The position numbers and the translations under genes were made by a program. Positions 1 to 6,926 of a DNA stretch of 16,896 nt are shown in pieces. The stretch spans positions 1 to 16,896 of the forward strand of contig CADCPU010000065.1 of the NCBI GenBank assembly GCA_902803365.1, read 5' to 3'. The notes below the pieces were generated by a model, which was given only the letters and a program-made list of their open reading frames with translations, did no database searches and was not told the origin of the DNA. This DNA is from Oscillospiraceae bacterium (GTDB lineage: Bacteria; Bacillota_A; Clostridia; Saccharofermentanales; Saccharofermentanaceae). The stretch's first letter is position 1. Every line of letters begins with the position of its first letter.

Positions 1-1
1 G

Positions 2-87
2 CGGAGCCGGTGGGATTCGAACCCACGTGCCCTCGCGGACAAACGGTTTTCAAGACCGCCTCGTTATGACCACTTCGATACAGCTCC
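2..87 (-). tRNA. tRNA-Ser (anticodon UGA)
   Basis: Read on the minus strand, this folds as a class II tRNA. The 7-bp acceptor stem pairs GGAGCTG with CGGCTCC (one G·U). The D arm is closed by TCG/CGA, the anticodon stem-loop carries CTTGAAA (anticodon TGA), a long variable arm follows, and the T arm is GTGGGTTCGAATCCCAC. The long variable arm and TGA anticodon identify a serine tRNA reading UCA-type codons. The 3' end lies at the window edge, so I cannot tell whether CCA is encoded. A good promoter sits just upstream. Confidence 0.95.
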
Positions 88-104
88 ATAAATTGTGCCT
101 TGTA

Positions 105-133
105 ATAATATATAAAATATGCTTAAAAGTCAA
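105..133 (-). promoter_or_regulatory. Promoter of tRNA-Ser
   Basis: On the minus strand, TTGACT (128–133) and TATTAT (105–110) are separated by exactly 17 bp. The predicted start is about 10–12 nt upstream of the mature tRNA 5' end at 87. It lies in the short gap after the hydrolase stop codon, so the tRNA is probably transcribed independently. Confidence 0.7.
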
Positions 134-142
134 TAGATATCG

Positions 143-1081
143 TTATTTGGTCATATTATTATCGTAGAAATCCATGATTTTTTCCAAAACATTGTCTATA
201 TTCTCTCCTAGAATGCCGTTATGTCCTGCATCAGGAAGATAGACAAATTCAAAATCAGGATCATCTGCATATTTCTCATAATACAGGTCATATCCGTAAT
301 CCTGTGGAACTGTCGTATCTTTTCCTCCATGGATTATCATTACGCTCGCATCTGTTTTCGAAAGCGCCTCAAGGCCTGTCTGACTTGAATACTCACCAAA
401 CTTAACAGATTCGATTGCATTGATATAAGGAATGAGGATATTGATTATCGGACCAACCATTTGCTTTCCTTGAGCCTTAAGAAGATCAGAAGATTTTGAG
501 AATCCTGCTACGCTTACAACGCAATCAACTTCCGGATGTTGGTTCAATGAATTGACTACACTGTATCCTCCCCAGCTGTGGCCGATAAGACCTATAGGAA
601 GTCCGTCAAATTCATCTCTTTTCTCAATGAATGAAATAACATTATCAAGGTCGATAACGCCCTGTGGAAGGCCTTTTATAGAATTTCCTTCACTTTCTCC
701 ATTGCCTGTTACATCATATCCGAAAACGTAATAACCGTGATCAACGATGTAATCTATCGTATCCATATATGATTGATGTCCGCCGCCCAAACCGTGCGCG
801 AAAAGGATTATTCCTTTTACATCATCGTTGTCATTATGATAGTTATATCCGATTACTTTTTGTCCGTCATCTGAGATGATCTCATATCTTTCTCTTTGAA
901 GTCCGGGATAATCTTCAATGTGTTGTGTATTTTGAGGCGTGTAATCGTAACGTACTCCGAATACGCTCTGATACAGGAAAAAACTCGTTACTGAAGGAAT
1001 GATCAAGATGACCATGACTAATATCACCGCAATTACGATGATCTTTTTCTTTCTATTCATATTATCTACCCTATTATCCAT
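143..1081 (-). CDS. Membrane-anchored alpha/beta hydrolase
   Basis: A serine hydrolase of the alpha/beta-hydrolase fold (Hydrolase_4 / monoacylglycerol-lipase-like group), 312 aa; the substrate cannot be told. A positively charged N-terminus (NRKKK) and one hydrophobic segment at about residues 14–37 suggest an N-terminal anchor with the catalytic domain outside the membrane. The oxyanion region HGLGGG, the nucleophile elbow GHSWGG (Ser169), Asp255 in HGGKD and His287 in DAGHNG form a complete triad. I chose the ATG at 1081 because GAGAGG lies about 9 nt upstream. A GTG 30 nt further upstream is in frame but falls at the predicted transcription start. The gene stands alone between the parB terminator and tRNA-Ser. 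It could be an esterase, lipase or peptidase. Confidence 0.88.
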   Translation of the reverse strand: MDNRVDNMNRKKKIIVIAVILVMVILIIPSVTSFFLYQSVFGVRYDYTPQNTQHIEDYPGLQRERYEIISDDGQKVIGYNYHNDNDDVKGIILFAHGLGGGHQSYMDTIDYIVDHGYYVFGYDVTGNGESEGNSIKGLPQGVIDLDNVISFIEKRDEFDGLPIGLIGHSWGGYSVVNSLNQHPEVDCVVSVAGFSKSSDLLKAQGKQMVGPIINILIPYINAIESVKFGEYSSQTGLEALSKTDASVMIIHGGKDTTVPQDYGYDLYYEKYADDPDFEFVYLPDAGHNGILGENIDNVLEKIMDFYDNNMTK

Positions 1082-1087
1082 TATATT

Positions 1088-1100
1088 GCCTCTCAGAGGC
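1088..1100 (-). promoter_or_regulatory. Short palindrome covering the hydrolase RBS
   Basis: The sequence GCCTCTGAGAGGC (minus strand) is a 13-nt palindrome that includes the GAGAGG ribosome binding site of the hydrolase. In the mRNA it can form a 5-bp stem with a 3-nt loop that would hide that site. It is small and may be chance. Confidence 0.3.
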
Positions 1101-1115
1101 GTTCTGATCACACTG

Positions 1116-1145
1116 ATGATACCACAGTTATTTATTCGTTGTAAA
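1116..1145 (-). promoter_or_regulatory. Promoter of the alpha/beta hydrolase gene
   Basis: On the minus strand, TTTACA (1140–1145) and TATCAT (1116–1121) are separated by 18 bp, with an extended −10 TG one base upstream of the −10 hexamer. The predicted start is near 1109, giving a leader of about 28 nt before the ATG at 1081. It lies just beyond the parB terminator. Confidence 0.6.
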
Positions 1146-1170
1146 CGTTCTGAACGCGTCTGAAGGCATA

Positions 1171-1204
1171 ATAAAGGGCAGGTAGTTTATTACTTACCTG
1201 CCCT
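1171..1204 (-). terminator. Rho-independent terminator of parAB
   Basis: On the minus strand, a perfect 10-bp stem (AGGGCAGGTA with TACCTGCCCT) encloses a 10-nt loop and is followed by TTTATT. It starts 10 nt after the parB stop codon. There is no T-run on the other strand, so it acts for parB only. Confidence 0.88.
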
Positions 1205-1213
1205 GTAAAATGC

Positions 1214-2092
1214 TTACTTTTCGATCAATTCTATAAGTCTGTTAAGATCATCGAAGTTCTTATAATCGATAACGAGTTTTCCCTTACCTGATGTTGTATC
1301 AGCGAGCTTGATCTTTACTCTGGATCCAAGTTGTTTCTTAAGCTTTGTCTCAGCATCCTTGATCGAGAGCTTAAGGTTCATATCCATATCTTTCTTGGAA
1401 GATGTCGGTGGAACTGCAGGAACGCCTTCCTTAAGCTTTCTGATATACTCTTCAGCCTGTCTTACATTGAGTTCTCTTGTCATGATAACATCGGCTGCTT
1501 TACGCTGATCTTCGCCTGATTCAAGCGCCAGGAGAGCCTTTGCATGGCCTGCAGAAAGCTCACCGTTTGCGATATAATCCTGCAAAGCAACATCGATCTT
1601 CATAAGACGAACTGTATTGGCAATTGTAGCTCTAGGCTTACCGAGTTTTTTAGCAAGTTCCTCCTGAGTAAGCTTATGAGCTTTAAGAAGATTATCCATT
1701 GCATAAGCTTCTTCAATAGGATTTAAGTCTTCACGCTGGATATTCTCGATAAGAGCCTGTTCCATTGTCTGAAGATCAGTGAGGTCTCTTACGATAGCAG
1801 GAATGACCTTAAGGCCTGCAAGCCTTGAAGCACGCCATCTTCTCTCACCTGCTACAATTCTGTATCCGGTACCCTTTTTCTGAACGATAATAGGCTGGAT
1901 AACACCGTTTTCCTTGATGGATTCTGCCAATTCATTAAGCAATTCTTCGTTGAATACTTTACGTGGCTGACCTTCGTTAGGAGATATGTCATTTATCTTA
2001 AGTTCAACTACTGAATCCTTAGTATTTTCAGGTATTCCTTCGGTTGAGAGAAGAGCTCCCAAACCCTTACCGAGTCCCTTGTTTGCTGCCAT
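1214..2092 (-). CDS. parB: Chromosome-partitioning protein ParB (Spo0J)
   Basis: A CTP-dependent DNA clamp that loads at parS, spreads along the origin region and recruits SMC; ParA is its partner ATPase. It is 292 aa, normal for the family. The N-terminal KGLGKGLGALL motif (5–15) is the usual ParA-stimulating tail. The CTP-binding motif GERRWRA is at 82–88 and ENIQRE at 116–121. A helix-turn-helix for parS lies at about 142–163, and the C-terminal dimerisation domain at about 237–292. The ATG at 2092 has AAAGGAG 8 nt upstream. It follows parA by 35 bp, almost certainly in one transcript, and is closed by the strong terminator at 1171–1204. Four parS sites lie upstream of parA. Confidence 0.97.
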   Translation of the reverse strand: MAANKGLGKGLGALLSTEGIPENTKDSVVELKINDISPNEGQPRKVFNEELLNELAESIKENGVIQPIIVQKKGTGYRIVAGERRWRASRLAGLKVIPAIVRDLTDLQTMEQALIENIQREDLNPIEEAYAMDNLLKAHKLTQEELAKKLGKPRATIANTVRLMKIDVALQDYIANGELSAGHAKALLALESGEDQRKAADVIMTRELNVRQAEEYIRKLKEGVPAVPPTSSKKDMDMNLKLSIKDAETKLKKQLGSRVKIKLADTTSGKGKLVIDYKNFDDLNRLIELIEK

Positions 2093-2127
2093 TGTATGCT
2101 CCTTTCATATAGATGACTATCTATATA

Positions 2128-2892
2128 TCATTTAGTTCTGTTAATTACTTCCTTAGCAAGTGCCTCGTATGCCTTTGCACCCTTGGAATTTTGATCATAA
2201 TCGCATATGGACAAGCCGTGGCTTGGAGCCTCTGCGAGCCTGATATTACGCGGTATAAAGGTCTTGAACACCTTATCTCCGAAGTAGTTATCTACCTCTT
2301 CCTTTACCTGCTTTGTAAGCTGTGTTCTCATATTAAACATGGTAAGAAGAACGCCCAAAATACCAATATTTGGGTTGAGTTTCTTCTTAACGATATTGAT
2401 CGTAGCAACAAGCTGTGTGAGTCCTTCAAGAGCATAATACTCACCCTGAATTGGAACGATGATACCGTCTGCAGCTGTCAGAGCATTCAGAGTCAAAAGA
2501 CCGAGTGAAGGAGGACAATCCACGATAACATAGTCATAGTTATCGACTATCTCCTCTATCGCATTCTTAAGTATATGTTCTCTGGACAGAGCTGATACCA
2601 ACTCTACCTCTGCTCCGGCAAGATCCAGGTTAGTAGGACATATATCTACATTCTTTGCTGCTGACTGGCATATAACTGAAGAAATTGGTACCTCATTGAC
2701 AAGAACATCGTAGGTTGTATTCTCCAGTTCGGACTTTTCTATACCAAGACCACTGGTAGCATTACCCTGAGGATCAAGATCTACCATAAGTACCTTTTTA
2801 CGCTTTTTTCCGAGATATGCACACAGATTTACGGCTGTGGTAGTCTTTCCGACTCCACCCTTCTGATTTACTATGGATATAATGTAAGCCAT
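2128..2892 (-). CDS. parA: Chromosome-partitioning ATPase ParA (Soj)
   Basis: A 254-aa deviant-Walker ATPase that dimerises with ATP, binds DNA non-specifically and works with ParB–parS in origin segregation; in Bacillus, Soj also controls DnaA. The deviant Walker A motif KGGVGKTT is at residues 11–18, followed by the Walker A' motif in MVDLDPQGN and a Walker B region DYVIVDCPPSLG. The length and absence of an N-terminal DNA-binding domain fit the chromosomal type rather than the plasmid type. The start has AGAGGAG about 6 nt upstream. It is first of a parA–parB unit, transcribed from a region that holds four parS sites. Confidence 0.97.
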   Translation of the reverse strand: MAYIISIVNQKGGVGKTTTAVNLCAYLGKKRKKVLMVDLDPQGNATSGLGIEKSELENTTYDVLVNEVPISSVICQSAAKNVDICPTNLDLAGAEVELVSALSREHILKNAIEEIVDNYDYVIVDCPPSLGLLTLNALTAADGIIVPIQGEYYALEGLTQLVATINIVKKKLNPNIGILGVLLTMFNMRTQLTKQVKEEVDNYFGDKVFKTFIPRNIRLAEAPSHGLSICDYDQNSKGAKAYEALAKEVINRTK

Positions 2893-2944
2893 ATAACACT
2901 CCTCTGTTTATTACTTATTAATAATATATCATTCTTATTTAATT

Positions 2945-2974
2945 CTTATATTTCATTATCTTTACATAATTCAA
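2945..2974 (-). promoter_or_regulatory. Candidate parAB promoter next to parS
   Basis: On the minus strand, TTGAAT (2969–2974) and TATAAG (2945–2950) are 18 bp apart, and the −35 lies one base from the first parS site. The region downstream is very AT-rich and holds other −10-like sequences, so the choice is uncertain. Confidence 0.4.
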
Positions 2975-2975
2975 T

Positions 2976-2991
2976 TGTTCCACGTGGAACA
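2976..2991. other. parS site 1 (ParB-binding centromere site)
   Basis: TGTTCCACGTGGAACA, a perfect 16-bp palindrome. It differs from the Bacillus parS (TGTTTCACGTGAAACA) only by the symmetric C/G pair at positions 5 and 12. It is the copy nearest parA, next to the candidate parAB −35 hexamer. Confidence 0.93.
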
Positions 2992-3026
2992 AATCGTTCT
3001 GTATTTACATATTTAGATCAGTTAAT

Positions 3027-3042
3027 TGTTCCACGTGGAACA
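3027..3042. other. parS site 2
   Basis: An identical 16-bp palindrome, starting 51 bp after the start of site 1. Confidence 0.93.
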
Positions 3043-3074
3043 TTCTTTATGACTTCAGACAATTTTTCTGACAG

Positions 3075-3090
3075 TGTTCCACGTGGAACA
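3075..3090. other. parS site 3
   Basis: An identical 16-bp palindrome, starting 48 bp after the start of site 2. Confidence 0.93.
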
Positions 3091-3133
3091 TCATACAGAA
3101 CTCCGATAGTCGTTTGACATGCACTTCTACTAT

Positions 3134-3149
3134 TGTTCCACGTGGAACA
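3134..3149. other. parS site 4
   Basis: An identical 16-bp palindrome, starting 59 bp after the start of site 3 and only a few bases beyond the gyrB terminator. Confidence 0.93.
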
Positions 3150-3152
3150 ATT

Positions 3153-3182
3153 AAAAAGGTCTCCACAAACTGTGAAGACCTT
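3153..3182 (-). terminator. Rho-independent terminator of gyrB
   Basis: On the minus strand, a 12-bp stem (AAGGTCTTCACA with TGTGGAGACCTT, one mismatched or wobble pair) with a 3-nt loop runs into a T-tract (CCTTTTTAA). It begins 26 nt after the gyrB stop codon and separates gyrB from the parS–parAB region. Confidence 0.85.
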
Positions 3183-3207
3183 CATAAATATCTGTTTATC
3201 TCTATGA

Positions 3208-5304
3208 TTATGTATCAATATTAGCAAGTTTAGCATTTTCCTGGATATACATTTTACGAGGTTCAACCTGATCACCCATAAGCAATGTAAATGTCTCATC
3301 TGCTGCCTGTGCATCAGAAAGAGTAACTTTTTTAAGCTTACGAGTAGCAGGATTCATTGTTGTATCCCAGAGCTGATCAGAACTCATCTCACCAAGACCC
3401 TTATATCTCTGGATTGAAGGATTAGTCCAACCGGTCTGTTCCTTGATCTTATCGATTTCAGAGTCTTCATAAGCATAATATGCTTCCTCACCCTTATATA
3501 CCTTGTAGAGTGGAGGACAAGCGATATAAACATATCCGTTATCTACAAGAGGTCTCAAATATCTGAAGAAGAATGTAAGAAGCAATGTTCTGATGTGAGA
3601 ACCGTCGACATCGGCATCGGCCATGATAATAACTTTGTGATAACGAAGCTTTGTTTCATCAAAATCATCACCAATACCGGCACCAAGAGCAAGAACTACA
3701 GGCTGAAGCTTTTCATTAGAGAAAACTTTATCGATTCTTGCCTTTTCAACATTGAGCATCTTACCCCAAAGAGGAAGGATTGCCTGATACTTACGCTCTC
3801 TTCCCTGCTTAGCAGATCCACCAGCCGAGTCACCCTCAACGATGAAGATTTCACAGAATTCAGCCTCATTAGACTGACAATCAGCAAGTTTTCCAGGCAA
3901 AGAACCACTTTCGAGTCCTGTTTTATCCTTACGTGACATCTCACGAGCCTTCTTAGCAGCAGAACGAGCTCTGGATGCAGAAAGGCACTTATCCATAACG
4001 ATCTTGGAGATATCCGGATTTTCCTCGAGGAACATCATAAATTTATCGGATACTGCATTCTCAACAAGACCTCTTATCTCAGCATTACCAAGTTTTGACT
4101 TAGTCTGGCCCTCGAACTGAGGTTCAGGAAGTTTAACGGATATAATAGCTGAAAGACCTTCTCTTGTATCTTCAGGCTGAAGTTTAGCATCATTATCCTT
4201 AAGATACTTATATTTTCTTGCATAGTTATTAACTACACGTGTCATTGCTGCTCTGAATCCTGTAAGATGTGTACCACCTTCAACTGTAGCGATATTATTC
4301 GCATATGTATAAACATTTTCCTGGTAGGAATCATTATACTGAAGTGCTATCTCTACGAAGCAATCACCTGCTTTTGTAGCCATATAGATAGGCGGATTAT
4401 GAAGAGCAGTCTTGTGACGGTTAAGATACTCTACAAATGAGATAATACCACCTTCATAATGGAGATGTACCTTATTAGGAACAGGGTCTCTGTCATCACA
4501 AAGATCGATAGTAACTTCTCTGTTAAGGAATGCCATTTCACGATAACGTGAGATCATGGATGAGAAGTCAAATCTGATATCTTCGAAGATCTGGTTGTCA
4601 GGATAGAAATTAGTTGTCGTTCCTGTATCAGAAGGATCACAATTACCAACGATATGGAGCGGAACTGTTGTCTTTCCTCTCTCAAATTCTATCTCATAGA
4701 TATTGCCTTCACGTCTTACCTGAACCTTCATTCTCTCAGAAAGCGCATTAACAACAGACGCACCAACACCGTGGAGACCACCTGATACGCTGTATGCTCC
4801 GCCACCGAACTTACCGCCGGCATGAAGTACTGTATGTACTACTTCTACAGTAGGGATATGCATCTTAGGATGTTCACCTACAGGAATACCGGATCCGTTA
4901 TCCTTAACAGTAACAGAACCATCCTTTTCTACAGTAACATCGATGGTATCACAACGTCCTGCAAGAGCCTCATCTACAGAGTTTGCAACGATCTCGTATA
5001 CCAAGTGATGAAGACCTCTCGGAGTCGTATCACCGATGTACATACCCGGACGCTTACGAACAGCTTCAAGACCTTCAAGGACCTGAATATCGCTTTCGTC
5101 ATATTCCTTGGAATTGGATGTATCAAACTCGTCCTGACCTGCAGAAGCAGCGTTGATATCTTCAATAGAATCCTCCTTATAATCCTCTGTGAGAGCACGC
5201 GGATTAGAAGCAAGATTACGAAGTTCATCATCATCTCCATCCTCTACGGGCTGAAAATACTGATCAACTTCACTGTTTACAGTCATATTCTCGTTTTCTT
5301 CCAT
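3208..5304 (-). CDS. gyrB: DNA gyrase subunit B with an acidic N-terminal extension
   Basis: The ATPase subunit of the type II topoisomerase that puts negative supercoils into DNA; it works with GyrA, which is not in this window. The 698 aa include a GHKL ATPase domain (SVDEALAG at 109–116, DNGSGIP at 135–141, GGLHGVGASVVN at 175–186), a transducer domain, a TOPRIM domain (EGDSAGGSAKQGR from 490; DADVDG at 563–568) and the C-terminal QRYKGLGEM (632–640). The first 67 residues are an unusual Asp/Glu-rich tail before the conserved start at EYDESDIQVLEGL. No in-frame ATG, GTG or TTG occurs between Met7 and the ATPase core, so the tail is part of the protein. The RBS GGAGG is 12 nt from the ATG, slightly long. 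Residue 513 (PLWGK) is Trp where E. coli has Lys447. Confidence 0.97.
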   Translation of the reverse strand: MEENENMTVNSEVDQYFQPVEDGDDDELRNLASNPRALTEDYKEDSIEDINAASAGQDEFDTSNSKEYDESDIQVLEGLEAVRKRPGMYIGDTTPRGLHHLVYEIVANSVDEALAGRCDTIDVTVEKDGSVTVKDNGSGIPVGEHPKMHIPTVEVVHTVLHAGGKFGGGAYSVSGGLHGVGASVVNALSERMKVQVRREGNIYEIEFERGKTTVPLHIVGNCDPSDTGTTTNFYPDNQIFEDIRFDFSSMISRYREMAFLNREVTIDLCDDRDPVPNKVHLHYEGGIISFVEYLNRHKTALHNPPIYMATKAGDCFVEIALQYNDSYQENVYTYANNIATVEGGTHLTGFRAAMTRVVNNYARKYKYLKDNDAKLQPEDTREGLSAIISVKLPEPQFEGQTKSKLGNAEIRGLVENAVSDKFMMFLEENPDISKIVMDKCLSASRARSAAKKAREMSRKDKTGLESGSLPGKLADCQSNEAEFCEIFIVEGDSAGGSAKQGRERKYQAILPLWGKMLNVEKARIDKVFSNEKLQPVVLALGAGIGDDFDETKLRYHKVIIMADADVDGSHIRTLLLTFFFRYLRPLVDNGYVYIACPPLYKVYKGEEAYYAYEDSEIDKIKEQTGWTNPSIQRYKGLGEMSSDQLWDTTMNPATRKLKKVTLSDAQAADETFTLLMGDQVEPRKMYIQENAKLANIDT

Positions 5305-5351
5305 TAACGATCTATACCTCCGTATAAATAGAAATCATCATTTCAGAACTT

Positions 5352-5606
5352 TTAATCCGATATATCAAATTTGTTCAGTCTTCTGAGCAAAACAGTGTTG
5401 GATAGGGGAGATACATAAGTTTTATTTGATGTTATCACAAGACTTTTAGGTATATCACCCTCAATGTCTTCTATCCTTAAACTCTCTTCCTCAGCTCTCA
5501 GGAAACTGTTCATTATATCCGATCCTGAAGTACAGGTCTCAAGATTGATGATAGCGGCTATCTCTGAATCAATGACTGACACATTACCGCCCAGATGTAC
5601 AAACAT
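5352..5606 (-). CDS. remB: RemB-family protein (DUF370, YaaB-like)
   Basis: A small 84-aa protein of the DUF370/RemB family. In Bacillus subtilis the homologue (yaaB/remB) sits at this same place between recF and gyrB and affects expression of extracellular-matrix genes. The start MFVHLGGNVSV and the C-terminal PKSLVITSNKTYVSPLS are the family marks. The reading frame extends 16 codons upstream, but the ATG at 5606 is chosen because AAGGAG lies about 8 nt before it and the homology begins there. It is followed by gyrB after 47 bp and is likely co-transcribed with it. The biochemical function in Clostridia is not established; DNA binding is likely from the related RemA. Confidence 0.88.
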   Translation of the reverse strand: MFVHLGGNVSVIDSEIAAIINLETCTSGSDIMNSFLRAEEESLRIEDIEGDIPKSLVITSNKTYVSPLSNTVLLRRLNKFDISD

Positions 5607-5652
5607 GAAAAGTCTCCTTAAAAATGATATTTTCGGACAAAAATCCACTGTC

Positions 5653-5681
5653 ATTATAACATAAAATCTATAATATGCTTA
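5653..5681 (-). promoter_or_regulatory. Promoter for remB–gyrB
   Basis: On the minus strand there is an extended −10, TGTTATAAT (5653–5661), with a weak −35 TAAGCA (5676–5681) at 17 bp. It lies in the 84-bp gap between recF and remB. The predicted leader is about 40 nt. It would let remB and gyrB be expressed separately from dnaN–recF. Confidence 0.5.
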
Positions 5682-5690
5682 TTATAATAA

Positions 5691-6926
5691 TTATTCGGGA
5701 TAAACATTTCCGGCTTCAACACGGAAAAATCTGGGCATTTCATTCGTTTTAAGAAGCGCTTTTAACTCTTTCTCGATATAATCACGCTCAGTACACGTAA
5801 TAAAGATCTGAGCATCTACCATACCTGAGAGAAGGCTGACGCGTCTCTTAACGTCCAATTCTGAGAACACATCATCCAAGAGCAGGACAGGGGAGGAGCG
5901 GCCTGCACGTACTATCTCAAGTTCTGCAAGCTTTAAGGACAAAGAAGCGGATCTTTGCTGGCCCTGGGAAGTAAAACTCTTCATAGGAAGATCATTAAGC
6001 GAGATATCCAGATCATCCTTCTGGATTCCACAGCTCATATTTCCCCTCTCACAGTCGTTCTGACGCGTTGCTTTAAATTTGGTATACAGATGATTACTGA
6101 CAATAGCCTTAATTTGCCCGTAAATGGCCGTAGAAAGCTTTCCTGCTATATAATCGTCAAATAACCCGTTTTCATTAAGAAAGCCCTTAATGAGTTCTAT
6201 AGAGCCTGATACGGTATTATATTCAACTTTTAGCTTCTCTGCTTCATCAGAAATGACCGCATGATGCTTTGCAGCATATGAATCCAGCATGATCGAATAT
6301 CTGTATCTGTAAAGTATTATCTCAGCTGATATATCAGCCAGGGGATAGTCCCAATAATCAAGTGCCATATCGTCAGGTCTGCCGCCTCGAAGTGACTTCA
6401 GCACGGCATTTTTCTGATCGAATACCTTATTAAATCTGGTCAATAGATCAAAATAAGACGGAGATGTCTTACTTATGATGAGATTAAAGAACCTTCTTCG
6501 TATTGAAGGGGCGCCTTTTACGATATTTAAGTCCTCAGGAGCGAAGATAACAGTGTTACAAATACCAAGATATTGGGCTATCTTCGGAACGACCATATTA
6601 TCCTGCTTTAAGATCCTTTTATTCGAGGAATAATTGGTTTTCGATGACTTATCGGTATAATATCCGACAAAAAGAGACGTCTCAAAATTATCTTTTGTAT
6701 CCGATAGATCAAGACTTACCTCGTATTCGTCCTCATTGATGGTGATCAGATCCTTCTCCTTTGAAGTCCTGTGAGAAGAAAGGCATGAACACACATTTAT
6801 AGCCTCAATGATATTGGTCTTACCCTGGGCATTAAAACCGTAGACAATATTAACAGAAGGCCCGACTTCAAGGTCAAGCCTTCTGTAATTTCTGAAGTTA
6901 TTAAGATGAATGGACTTTATTATCAT
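5691..6926 (-). CDS. recF: DNA replication and repair protein RecF
   Basis: An SMC/ABC-like ATPase that helps load RecA (with RecO and RecR) at single-strand gaps and stalled forks; 411 aa. The start MIIKSIHLNNFRNY is the classic RecF N-terminus, followed by Walker A GFNAQGKTN (30–38), the ABC signature SQGQQR (320–325) and Walker B VLLLDDVFSELD (347–358). The frame is open 20 codons further upstream, but the ATG at 6926 is supported by homology and by its ATGA overlap with the dnaN stop codon. No Shine–Dalgarno sequence precedes it, so translation is probably coupled to dnaN. The S4-domain gene often found between dnaN and recF is absent. Confidence 0.97.
   Translation of the reverse strand: MIIKSIHLNNFRNYRRLDLEVGPSVNIVYGFNAQGKTNIIEAINVCSCLSSHRTSKEKDLITINEDEYEVSLDLSDTKDNFETSLFVGYYTDKSSKTNYSSNKRILKQDNMVVPKIAQYLGICNTVIFAPEDLNIVKGAPSIRRRFFNLIISKTSPSYFDLLTRFNKVFDQKNAVLKSLRGGRPDDMALDYWDYPLADISAEIILYRYRYSIMLDSYAAKHHAVISDEAEKLKVEYNTVSGSIELIKGFLNENGLFDDYIAGKLSTAIYGQIKAIVSNHLYTKFKATRQNDCERGNMSCGIQKDDLDISLNDLPMKSFTSQGQQRSASLSLKLAELEIVRAGRSSPVLLLDDVFSELDVKRRVSLLSGMVDAQIFITCTERDYIEKELKALLKTNEMPRFFRVEAGNVYPE

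Noticed and set aside
1109..1111. In-frame GTG as start of the alpha/beta hydrolase
   Set aside because: It falls at the predicted transcription start and has no ribosome binding site; the ATG at 1081 has GAGAGG.
2108..2125. Hairpin TATAGAT–gact–ATCTATA between parA and parB
   Set aside because: It is AT-only, has no T-run and overlaps the approach to the parB RBS; too weak to call a terminator or regulatory element.
4822..5307. Plus-strand open frame of 161 codons opposite gyrB
   Set aside because: It is the complement of the GyrB coding region, with no RBS or family likeness; other plus-strand frames within 1308–9556 are likewise shadows.
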